This document shows positions 27,933-36,110 of a stretch of 55,556 nucleotides of DNA, piece by piece (position 1 is the first letter of the stretch; each line of letters begins with the position of its first letter). The stretch lies in NCBI GenBank assembly GCA_009693505.1, contig SHXD01000015.1:1-55556 (forward strand). The letters are read 5' to 3'. Below the pieces are notes generated by a model that saw only the letters and a list, made by a program, of their open reading frames with translations, had not been told where the DNA came from and did not search any database. This DNA is from Limnohabitans sp. (GTDB taxonomy: Bacteria > Pseudomonadota > Gammaproteobacteria > Burkholderiales > Burkholderiaceae_C). The position numbers and the translations under genes are program-made.

Positions 27933-30900
27933 ATGTTGAAGTTTTCTACCCTTGCCCAAGTTTGCAGCACTGCCCTGCGCTTTGCCGCGTGGGTTTTGTT
28001 GGTCAGCGGCTTTGTCTTGGGAATGGCTTGGGCGGCATTGCATTTTTGGATTGTGCCCCGAATTGAAGACTTCAGGCCCAAATTCGAAAACTTAGCCACG
28101 CAGGCCATTGGGGTACCTGTCCACATGGGCAAGTTGCTGGCCGTTTCAACGGGTTGGATGCCGACTTTCGAAATCCATGACCTCAGCTTGATGGACCCGG
28201 AGGGACGACCCGCCCTCACTTTGCCCAAAGTTATTTTTGCCATCAGCGTTCGGTCTGTGCTCAGCCTGGGCGTCGAGCAGTTGGTCATCGACTCTCCGAC
28301 CTTGGACATTCGTCGAACCGAAAATGGTGACTGGCGAATTGCAGGTCTTGCCTTGAAAAAAGACAACTCCCCCGACTCGGCTTTCGCCGACTGGGTTTTT
28401 GCACAAAAAGAAATCCTTGTGCAGCAGGGCACCCTGGTGTGGACCGACGAGTTCAACCCTTTGAACCGCGATACGGCGGCCTTGAATTTGAATCAGGTGT
28501 CTTGGGTGTTGCGAAATTCTGCGCGCCATCACCAATGGCGACTTGACGCCACACCCCCGGCAGGTTGGGGTGAGCCCTTCATGTTGATGGGCGATGTACG
28601 CCGCGGCCTTTTGTCAACTCATCCAGGGCGCATCAAAGATTGGAGTGGTCAGCTTCATGCTGAATTCTCAGATGTGAATCTGTCACAACTAGGGCCCCAC
28701 CTGCCGTGGAAAGTCAACGCCACACAGGGCCAAGGCGCCTTGCGCATGTGGCTTGATTTAAACCATGGCAACATTCAACAGGCCACTGCCGACCTGGTGC
28801 TAGAAAATGCCAAAGCGCAACTCAGCCCCGAATTGGAAGGCCTGTCATTCAAGAGCATTGCGGGGCGTGTGTCGTTCAAGCCCATGGCAAATGGTTTTGA
28901 TTTTTCGACCGAGGGTTTGCGCTTTGACACCGCCGATGGTTTGCATTGGCCTGGTGGCAACATCAGCCTTTCTTATTCAGAGGCTGACAAGGGCGCCAGT
29001 GCCCAAGGGCGTTTTCGTGGCGATCAATTAGATTTACTCGCACTTCGAAACATTGCACTCCAATTGCCATTGCCAGAGCCCGCCCGGCAAACCTTGCTGG
29101 CGCACAAAGTCAGTGGTTTGGTCAACCCACTGCACATCGAGTGGACCGAAAAAAACACAGGCCAAGACAAAACATACCAAGTCAAAGCGGCCAACGGCCG
29201 CGTTGATAACTTCTATTTTGAAGGCGGAAAGCCAGGCGCTTTTTCCGAAAATTGGCCGGGCATTGAGAATGCCAATATCAGCTTTGACATGAATGCAGAG
29301 GGTGGCCGTTTCAACGCTTCGATTCAAAAAGGGGCGCTGCAAATTAATCGCTTTCTTGAAGATCCACGCATCCCCTTGGAAAAGCTGCAGGCAGCCATCA
29401 AGTGGCAGCATCAAAACAATGAGATTGTGATTCCTGAATGGCAATTAAGCTTAAGCAATGCCGATGTCAAGGGTGATTTCAAAGGCAGTTGGAAGCCCAG
29501 TCCGCTTGCTGGCAGTTTGGGTATTTTGGATTTTCAAGGCAACATTCAACAAGGCGATGCTTCGCGTGTTCACCGATACCTGCCTTTGAATATTTCACAA
29601 AGTGTTCGCTACTATGTGCGCGACTCGGTTTTACAAGGCAGCCTTCAAGGCGTAGGCGTCAAAATCAAGGGCGACCTGAAACAACTGCCATTTGCAAACC
29701 CCAAAGAAGGCGAGTTTAGATTTGCTGGCAAGGTCAAAGAGGTCCAATACGCCTACGTTCCACCGGCAAGCCCCAACACGGCGAATCGCGATGCAAGCTC
29801 AGAAGGCCTTTGGCCGATCATGAGCAGCGTCAATGGTGACATCGTATTTGACCGACTTAATTTCAAAGTCAATGCTGCATCGGGCAAATGGGGCAACATG
29901 CCCTTCACGCAAATCAAAGCTGAAATACCCAGCCTCAAAGGCCCCGTGATTGTGAACGTTCAAGGAGAATCTAAGGCCAGCGCCAGTGTTGTCTTGAATG
30001 AACTGCGCCTTTCACCTGTCAGCAACATGCTGAGTGGCGCTTTGGAGCAAGCCAGCAGCACAGGCACATTGACGACGCGCTTAAAAATGTCCTTACCTTT
30101 AGCTGATCTTGAAAAAACAAGCCTTCAAGGCAGCATCGCCCTCAGCGGCAATGACATTCGCATGCAGTCCGTGTTGCCCGTTTTTGAAAAGGCACAAGGT
30201 GCCATTCAGTTCACGGAGGCTGACTTCAGTTTAGTGGGCGTCAACGCGCAGTTTTTAGGTGGCCCTATCAAGTTAGAAGGAGGGACGCGAAAGCTTGCGC
30301 CGCGCAGCACAGAAGCCAACCCGCTCATTCGCATTCAAGGGCAAGTAAGCGCCAATGGTTTGCGACAAGCCAAAGAAATTCCTGCACTCAGCTTGCTCGC
30401 TCAGCATGCCGATGGCGCAAGCAACTACACAGCCACCCTAGGGTTCAAGGGCGGGCAGAGTGAATTGAGCATTCAATCGCAACTGCAGGGCATGGCGATC
30501 AGTTTACCGGCCCCCCTTCACAAACGCGCCGATGAACAGGTGGCCTTCAAATTTGAAAATCTGGTTCAAGGCCTCAGCACCTCCAATCCCAGCAAGGCTT
30601 TGCGCGATCAACTCCAGCTGACATGGGGGCGTTCTTTGTCGGCCTCTTATTTGCGCGATGTGAGTGGCGCTGATCCTCGCGTCATTCAGGGCCGCTGGCA
30701 GGTCGGAGAAAACTTTGCGATACCTGGCGTTGCGCTCGCCGAGACAGGTGTGACGGCTTCTTTCAATTTGCCATCTTTTTCTGTAGACGACTGGGTGCAA
30801 GTGCTCTCGCCACCGAAGTCTAGCCCCGCTTGGCGTTCAGCTCAAAGTTCCGCCCTGAGTTCTGCAACGCTAAGCTACCTGCCAACTCGGATGACGCTGA

Positions 30901-31991
30901 AAGCCAGCGAGGTCACGGTGCAAGGTCGTCAGCTGCGCAGTGTCTTGGTCAGCGGCTCGCGCGAGGGCTATGTGTGGCGATCCAATTTAGATGCCAAAGA
31001 GTTCAGTGGTTATTTGGAATACCGGCAGCCCAACAACCAAAATGCGGGTCGCATTTATGCTCGTTTAGCGCGCTTAAGTTTGCCGCCTTCGGCAGATCAA
31101 ACCGTAGAGTCACTGCTAGAGGATTCTCCTTTAAGCATTCCTGCACTGGACATTGTGGTGGAGGACCTTGAGCTACGCGGCAAAAAATTGGGGCGCGTTG
31201 AAATTGAGGCGGTGAACACAGAAACGTCACTTCCAAGCAATACAGTCGGCGGTGAATGGCGTTTGAACAAACTCAACATTACACTGCCTGAAGCCAGCTT
31301 CAAAGCAAGTGGCAGATGGGTCACTTCAAAAGATGGCACGCAACAAGCCAGCACCGAAATGAATTTTCGACTGGACGTTTCTAATGCGGGTGATTTGTTG
31401 ACTCGTTTAGGGACCAAAGACGCACTGCGCGGGGGCGCTGGCAAGCTAGAGGGCCAGGTTAATTGGCAAGGCTCCCCAATGACCTTGCATTACCCAAGCT
31501 TGGGCGGCCGCTTTAATGTGAACATGGGGCGTGGGCAGTTCCTTCAAGCTGAGCCCGGTGTTGCCAAGCTGTTGGGCGTGTTAAGCCTGCAAGCTCTGCC
31601 GCGGCGTTTGTTGTTTGATTTCAGAGATGTATTCAGCGCGGGTTTTGCCTTTGATACGGTCCGCGGCGACGTGTTGATTCAACAAGGCATTGCCAGCACA
31701 CGCAACCTGCAAATGAAGGGCGTCAATGCGGTTGTACAAATGGATGGCAGCTCTGACATTCAACGAGAAACTCAAAACTTGCGCGTCCTGATCTTGCCCG
31801 AGGTGGATGCGGGCACCGCTTCATTGCTGGCAGGTATTGCGCTGAACCCTGCCATTGGTTTAAGCACTTTCTTGGCGCAGCTGATTCTCAAACAGCCGCT
31901 GAGCCGGGTCAACACCCAAGAGTTCTTAATTGACGGCACTTGGAGCGACCCTAAGGTGACCAAAGTTACAGCTACCGCTGTTGCACCTTAA
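27933..31991 (+). CDS. yhdP: YhdP family protein (AsmA-like envelope lipid transporter)
   Basis: A very large 1352-residue envelope protein. One N-terminal membrane helix (about residues 14-36, FAAWVLLVSGFVLGMAWAAL) is followed by an AsmA-like opening (IPRIEDFRPKFENLATQAIGVPVHMGKL, then WMPTFEIHDLSLMDPEGRPAL). Long repeated beta segments come next, then a C-terminal DUF3971/AsmA-type region ending with LNPAIGLSTFLAQLILKQPLSRV. YhdP, TamB and YdbH are thought to bridge the periplasm and carry phospholipid to the outer membrane. ATG 27933 is preferred because it precedes the hydrophobic segment; the earlier start at 27855 overlaps glnE. The dctS-like gene follows 20 nt later. Confidence 0.93.
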   Translation: MLKFSTLAQVCSTALRFAAWVLLVSGFVLGMAWAALHFWIVPRIEDFRPKFENLATQAIGVPVHMGKLLAVSTGWMPTFEIHDLSLMDPEGRPALTLPKVIFAISVRSVLSLGVEQLVIDSPTLDIRRTENGDWRIAGLALKKDNSPDSAFADWVFAQKEILVQQGTLVWTDEFNPLNRDTAALNLNQVSWVLRNSARHHQWRLDATPPAGWGEPFMLMGDVRRGLLSTHPGRIKDWSGQLHAEFSDVNLSQLGPHLPWKVNATQGQGALRMWLDLNHGNIQQATADLVLENAKAQLSPELEGLSFKSIAGRVSFKPMANGFDFSTEGLRFDTADGLHWPGGNISLSYSEADKGASAQGRFRGDQLDLLALRNIALQLPLPEPARQTLLAHKVSGLVNPLHIEWTEKNTGQDKTYQVKAANGRVDNFYFEGGKPGAFSENWPGIENANISFDMNAEGGRFNASIQKGALQINRFLEDPRIPLEKLQAAIKWQHQNNEIVIPEWQLSLSNADVKGDFKGSWKPSPLAGSLGILDFQGNIQQGDASRVHRYLPLNISQSVRYYVRDSVLQGSLQGVGVKIKGDLKQLPFANPKEGEFRFAGKVKEVQYAYVPPASPNTANRDASSEGLWPIMSSVNGDIVFDRLNFKVNAASGKWGNMPFTQIKAEIPSLKGPVIVNVQGESKASASVVLNELRLSPVSNMLSGALEQASSTGTLTTRLKMSLPLADLEKTSLQGSIALSGNDIRMQSVLPVFEKAQGAIQFTEADFSLVGVNAQFLGGPIKLEGGTRKLAPRSTEANPLIRIQGQVSANGLRQAKEIPALSLLAQHADGASNYTATLGFKGGQSELSIQSQLQGMAISLPAPLHKRADEQVAFKFENLVQGLSTSNPSKALRDQLQLTWGRSLSASYLRDVSGADPRVIQGRWQVGENFAIPGVALAETGVTASFNLPSFSVDDWVQVLSPPKSSPAWRSAQSSALSSATLSYLPTRMTLKASEVTVQGRQLRSVLVSGSREGYVWRSNLDAKEFSGYLEYRQPNNQNAGRIYARLARLSLPPSADQTVESLLEDSPLSIPALDIVVEDLELRGKKLGRVEIEAVNTETSLPSNTVGGEWRLNKLNITLPEASFKASGRWVTSKDGTQQASTEMNFRLDVSNAGDLLTRLGTKDALRGGAGKLEGQVNWQGSPMTLHYPSLGGRFNVNMGRGQFLQAEPGVAKLLGVLSLQALPRRLLFDFRDVFSAGFAFDTVRGDVLIQQGIASTRNLQMKGVNAVVQMDGSSDIQRETQNLRVLILPEVDAGTASLLAGIALNPAIGLSTFLAQLILKQPLSRVNTQEFLIDGTWSDPKVTKVTATAVAP

Positions 31992-32011
31992 GCCTTGCTC
32001 GTGTTTTGCAC

Positions 32012-34072
32012 ATGACGCCAACTGACTCTTCATCGCTGCAAAACACGCATCTTCTGTGGCTCTTTTTCAAATCTGCCACGCGCTCATTTACTGACCGTCG
32101 CTTTTCATTGTGGCTTGCCTTGGTTGGACTGGTGGTTGCGCTTTTGGTGACCTTGGTTTGGCTTGCGGGTCGGTATGAGGCCAGTCAATATCAGGCGGAA
32201 TTAGACCGTGACACGGCAGATGCCGTGACTGACATTCGCAATGGTTTCAGCAGGCACATTGTGAGCCTGCAAACCTTGCAGGTTAAGTCGCTGCCCTCCA
32301 AATTATGGCAAGCAGAAGTGCCGCTTCTGCTGAGTCAAAACAGAGCCTGGCTTCGCGTTGAAAGAAGAGACCTGCAAGGCTTGATCTTGGATGCCTCGGT
32401 CTCTTCATTTAAGCCAACTTTGTTTGATGATCAAACGCGAGTGAATGAGCAGGCCGAAATCGTTCAAACGTGTTTGCGTTCCAAACGACTCAATGGCCCT
32501 GCCTATTCGCGAAGTTACTTTGTACCCCAGGCCAATGGCATTGGTTTAGAGGTGATGGAAATGTGCCTGCCTATTCTCGTGCAGGGGCGTGCCATCGGAT
32601 TTACGCTTTTAACCTACGGGCTTCAAGAAATTCTGGCTACAGAATTGGGCGAGTCGTATGGCCGTCGCAATGAAATTTCTTTCATTGAGCCCGATGGTAC
32701 GCGTCTGGCCGTTCACGGTACTTTGCCACGCGCCAAACGGCTGTTCACAGCAACGCAGTTGCTGGACTTGCCAGGCACAACGCTGATGCTTCGAATGGAT
32801 GGTCGGCGCGCGGCGCCAGATCTGTTTCCAAACATCTTGCCGGCCTTGGTCTTGGCCATGTCGATTGCCTTGGTCTCCGTTTTGGTTTTACTGGTAAAAG
32901 ATTCTCGACGCCGACTTAAAGCGGAGCGCGACTTGGCAGATGCACTTGCCTTTCGAAAAGCCATGGAAGACTCCTTGGTAACGGGTTTGCGTGCGCGTGA
33001 TTTGAAAGGTCGAATCACCTATGTGAATCCCGCGTTTTGTCAGATGGTGGGGTTTGACGCCGATCAGCTCTTAGGGCAATCTGCACCCATGCCTTATTGG
33101 CCGCCCGAGATGGTGGGCGAGTATCAACAACGTCAAGCGGTTCGATTGGCAGGCAGCGCACCGCCGCGTGAAGGTTTTGAGTCGGTTTTTGTGAGGAAAG
33201 ATGGTTCGCGTTTTCCGGTCCTTATTTTTGAAGCCCCCTTGATCAATGTCTTGGGGCAACAAACGGGCTGGATGAGTGCATTTTTGGACATCAGCGAACA
33301 ACGCCGCATTGAAGAGCTTTCGCGTTCTAGTCAAGAGCGTCTGCAAGCCACTGCGCGGCTGGCGACGGTGGGCGAGATGGCTTCACTTTTAAGCCATGAG
33401 TTGAACCAACCTCTGGCCGCCATTTCTAGCTATGCAACGGGCTCTTTAAACCTGATGCAACATCCAGAATTCAGCGACACGCACCCGCCATTGAGCGATC
33501 TTCAAATGGCCTTTGAAAGAATTTCTGAGCAAGCCGGGCGTGCTGGAAAAGTCATCAACAGCGTTCATGATTTCGTGCGGCGGCGTGATCAAGACAAAGA
33601 AATCGTCACCCCTCAAGCCATCATTGATGCTGTGATGCCACTTGTGCAGTTGCAAGCTCACAAATTACAGGTTCGCATCGAAACCAAATTTGATGAACGC
33701 TTATCGCCTATTCTGTGTGACCGAACCATGGTCGAACAAGTCTTGTTGAATTTGGCGCGCAATGGCATGCAAGCCATGGACCACCCTAACTGCCGCAAGC
33801 GACTCCTAACGCTTCAAGTTAAAAGGGCGGCATCCAGCGATTCCCATGGCTGGGTCGAGTTTTCCATCATTGACATAGGGATCGGAATTTCGCCAGACAT
33901 TGCGCATCAATTGTTCACGCCCTTCTTCACCACCAAGGCAGAAGGCATGGGCCTGGGCCTCAGTCTTTGCCGAACCGTTGTCGAGCAACACGGCGGCCAT
34001 CTGGAATTCGAAGCACAAGAACCCTGTGGCACCCTCTTTCGCTTTACCCTCCCCACAGCCCCCGAGCTGTGA
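32012..34072 (+). CDS. PAS-containing sensor histidine kinase, DctS-like
   Basis: A 686-residue membrane kinase. A first helix lies near residues 32-53 (LWLALVGLVVALLVTLVWLAG), followed by a periplasmic sensor of about 210 residues, a second helix near 265-290, and a cytoplasmic PAS domain (VTGLRARDLKGRITYVNPAFCQMVGFDADQLLG). The HisKA domain has the phospho-His in MASLLSHELNQPLAAISSYA, and the ATPase domain has EGMGLGLSLCRTVVEQHGG. The NQPL motif and architecture are those of DctS/DctB C4-dicarboxylate sensors. No dctPQM transporter is in the window, so the ligand is a guess. The cognate regulator gene follows after 19 nt. Confidence 0.9.
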   Translation: MTPTDSSSLQNTHLLWLFFKSATRSFTDRRFSLWLALVGLVVALLVTLVWLAGRYEASQYQAELDRDTADAVTDIRNGFSRHIVSLQTLQVKSLPSKLWQAEVPLLLSQNRAWLRVERRDLQGLILDASVSSFKPTLFDDQTRVNEQAEIVQTCLRSKRLNGPAYSRSYFVPQANGIGLEVMEMCLPILVQGRAIGFTLLTYGLQEILATELGESYGRRNEISFIEPDGTRLAVHGTLPRAKRLFTATQLLDLPGTTLMLRMDGRRAAPDLFPNILPALVLAMSIALVSVLVLLVKDSRRRLKAERDLADALAFRKAMEDSLVTGLRARDLKGRITYVNPAFCQMVGFDADQLLGQSAPMPYWPPEMVGEYQQRQAVRLAGSAPPREGFESVFVRKDGSRFPVLIFEAPLINVLGQQTGWMSAFLDISEQRRIEELSRSSQERLQATARLATVGEMASLLSHELNQPLAAISSYATGSLNLMQHPEFSDTHPPLSDLQMAFERISEQAGRAGKVINSVHDFVRRRDQDKEIVTPQAIIDAVMPLVQLQAHKLQVRIETKFDERLSPILCDRTMVEQVLLNLARNGMQAMDHPNCRKRLLTLQVKRAASSDSHGWVEFSIIDIGIGISPDIAHQLFTPFFTTKAEGMGLGLSLCRTVVEQHGGHLEFEAQEPCGTLFRFTLPTAPEL

Positions 34073-34091
34073 GCAACGCTAAACTCTATTG

Positions 34092-34736
34092 ATGCAACCT
34101 GCCCTGAACGCCTGTGTTTTCATCGTTGATGACGATGCCAGTGTTCGTGAAGCGATGGCTTGGTTGCTGCGATCTCGTCGACTGATGAGCGAGGCATTTG
34201 CAAGTGCAGATGATTTTGAGCGCATGCTGCAAGAAAAGTTTCCCGGCCCCAAAACACCTGTGCCCACCCAAGCTGGCTGCATCTTATTGGACGTTCGAAT
34301 GCCAGGACAGAGTGGCTTGGCTCTGTTTGAGACGCTCATCGGTAACGGTTTGGCCCATACTTGGCCGGTTATTTTTTTAACGGGGCACGCCGACGTGCCA
34401 ACGGCCGTTGACAGCGTCAAGCGTGGCGCATTTGATTTTTGCGAAAAGCCGTTCTCTGACAACGCTTTGGTTGACCGCGTGGAACAAGCTTTGGTTTTGT
34501 CCAATGAGCGTTTGGCGGTTCATCTCCAAAGTGCGGGCTTGGTATCACGCCTGCAAGACTTAACCGATCGAGAGCGTGACGTGATGCAGTTGGTGGTGGC
34601 AGGCTTGCCCAACAAACTCATTGCCGACCAACTTGACATCAGTGTGCGCACGGTTGAGGTTCATCGATCGCGCGTTTTCGAAAAAATGAATGTGAAGTCG
34701 GCGGTCGAATTGGCGAATTTATTGCGGGAGATTTGA
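34092..34736 (+). CDS. LuxR/FixJ-type response regulator, DctR-like
   Basis: A 214-residue two-domain regulator. The receiver starts ALNACVFIVDDDASVREAMAWLL, with the phospho-acceptor Asp in CILLDVRMPGQSGL and Lys in FCEKPFSDNAL. The C-terminal LuxR-type helix-turn-helix is LTDRERDVMQLVVAGLPNKLIADQLDISVRTVEVHRSRVFEKM. ATG 34092 is used rather than TTG 34089. It is paired with the upstream PAS kinase and probably controls carboxylate uptake genes elsewhere; that assignment comes from family resemblance only. The mltA region follows immediately. Confidence 0.93.
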   Translation: MQPALNACVFIVDDDASVREAMAWLLRSRRLMSEAFASADDFERMLQEKFPGPKTPVPTQAGCILLDVRMPGQSGLALFETLIGNGLAHTWPVIFLTGHADVPTAVDSVKRGAFDFCEKPFSDNALVDRVEQALVLSNERLAVHLQSAGLVSRLQDLTDRERDVMQLVVAGLPNKLIADQLDISVRTVEVHRSRVFEKMNVKSAVELANLLREI

Positions 34737-34765
34737 ATGCGCTTGAAAGAACGCCAGTCTTTGTG

Positions 34766-34912
34766 TCATTCTTTGGGCGGATTCTTTGGCTCAGGCTCTT
34801 TTGGCTTTTCCGATTTCAGTTCGCCCTTGTCTCGACCTGAAAACATCGTCCACCAAACAATCGCCAGCAAAATCAACAACGCCAACAACGCTTCTAACAA
34901 GATCAAACCCAT
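34766..34912 (-). CDS. Small single-pass membrane protein, 48 residues
   Basis: A short minus-strand gene. The frame runs from ATG (CAT at 34910-34912) to TGA (TCA at 34766-34768) and encodes 48 residues: MGLILLEALLALLILLAIVW, then WTMFSGRDKGELK and a Lys/Glu/Pro-rich tail ending NPPKE. The first 22 residues form one membrane helix; the tail is charged and probably cytoplasmic. A strong AAGGAG lies 7 nt before the ATG, much better than the upstream context of mltA on the other strand. Its ATG overlaps that of mltA by 2 nt. The function is unknown; similar one-helix proteins are often partners of envelope complexes. Confidence 0.72.
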   Translation of the reverse strand: MGLILLEALLALLILLAIVWWTMFSGRDKGELKSEKPKEPEPKNPPKE

Positions 34913-36062
34913 GCCTCATCTCCTTGGTTCATGGATTTTAGGCAGCTTCTGCATTGTGGGTGCTTTACTTTTGACGGCCTGCTCTTCTCCTGAGAAAACG
35001 CCAATGCCACAAGTCCCCGCCTCGCCGCCAGCGGCGACTGTCCTTGAAAGTGCGCCCGCCGTTTTAATGAAGCCCAAAAGTCGCTGGATGTTGGCCAGCT
35101 GGACTGACCTTCCTGGCTTTAACGCCGACAACTTCAACGAAGCATGGGTCGCTTGGCGGCAAAACTGTGCGCGAAATTTACCCAACACGCAACGCCTTTG
35201 TGCCGACGTCAAGCGTTTGGACGGACAGCCTTCCGAATTGCAAAAAAACTGGGTGATGGAAAGCTTTCAGCCTTATCGGGTTGAACATTTAAATGCCGTC
35301 GCCGCGCCTGCCAATGGGCTCTTGACGGCTTATTACGAACCTGTTTTTGAAGCCTCTCGAGCGCCAAGGCCTGGCTTTGAAGTGCCCTTGTATGGCGTAC
35401 CCGCCAATTTAAAGGCACGCTCCCCTTGGTACAGCAGAGAAGAGATTTCCAAATTGCCCGCAGCCCAAGCCGCCCTCAAGGGCAAAGAAATCGCCTTCAT
35501 TGCCAGCCCCGTTGATGCCATGGTGCTTCACATTCAGGGGTCGGGGCGCTTGTGGCTCACTCAGCGCGATGGCAGTCGCATCCAAATCAGATTGGCCTTC
35601 GCCGGCACCAACGAGCACCCTTATCAAAGCATTGGCCGATGGCTGCTCGACCAAAACCTCACCAAGGACGCCACTTGGCCGGGCATCAAGGCTTGGCTTG
35701 CTCAAAATCCGCACAGAACCCATGAATTAATGGCGCGCAACCCGCGATTCATTTTCTTCAAAGAGGAGGCCCTTCTCGGCGCCGAGGCGCTTTTGGGCCC
35801 TAAGGGTGCGATGGGCATCCCCTTAACGCCAGGACGGTCTATTGCGGTCGATCCTGGCAGTATTCCTTACGGCTCTGCCGTCTGGCTTTCTAGCAGCGGA
35901 CCTCAAACCCCTTTAAATAGGCTGGTTTTTGCGCAAGATACTGGCAGCGTCATCTTAGGCGCCGTGCGTGCTGACTATTTTGTAGGCTCTGGCGACGCGG
36001 CCGGCGAATTGGCCGGCCGTCTCAAACAAGATATGAACGCATGGGTTTTACTTCCAAGATAG
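34911..36062 (+). CDS. mltA: Membrane-bound lytic murein transglycosylase A
   Basis: A 383-residue outer-membrane lipoprotein that cleaves peptidoglycan and leaves 1,6-anhydro-muropeptides. The signal peptide ends in the lipobox LLLTACSS. The MltA barrel domain has LLTAYYEPVFEASRAPRPGFEVPLYG and FIASPVDAMVLHIQGSGRLWL. The C-terminal 3D domain shows SIAVDPGSIPYGSAVWL and FAQDTGSVILGAVRADYFVGSGDAAG, including the catalytic Asp in VRADYF. ATG 34911 gives a correct signal peptide but has no clear ribosome-binding site. ATG 34737 has GGGAG upstream, but it would add 58 unrelated residues and run antisense over the 48-codon gene. Confidence 0.94.
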   Translation: MPHLLGSWILGSFCIVGALLLTACSSPEKTPMPQVPASPPAATVLESAPAVLMKPKSRWMLASWTDLPGFNADNFNEAWVAWRQNCARNLPNTQRLCADVKRLDGQPSELQKNWVMESFQPYRVEHLNAVAAPANGLLTAYYEPVFEASRAPRPGFEVPLYGVPANLKARSPWYSREEISKLPAAQAALKGKEIAFIASPVDAMVLHIQGSGRLWLTQRDGSRIQIRLAFAGTNEHPYQSIGRWLLDQNLTKDATWPGIKAWLAQNPHRTHELMARNPRFIFFKEEALLGAEALLGPKGAMGIPLTPGRSIAVDPGSIPYGSAVWLSSSGPQTPLNRLVFAQDTGSVILGAVRADYFVGSGDAAGELAGRLKQDMNAWVLLPR

Positions 36063-36110
36063 GCCTTGTCGATTTACACTGCTTCTACATGCTTTTGAAA
36101 GTGGCACACC

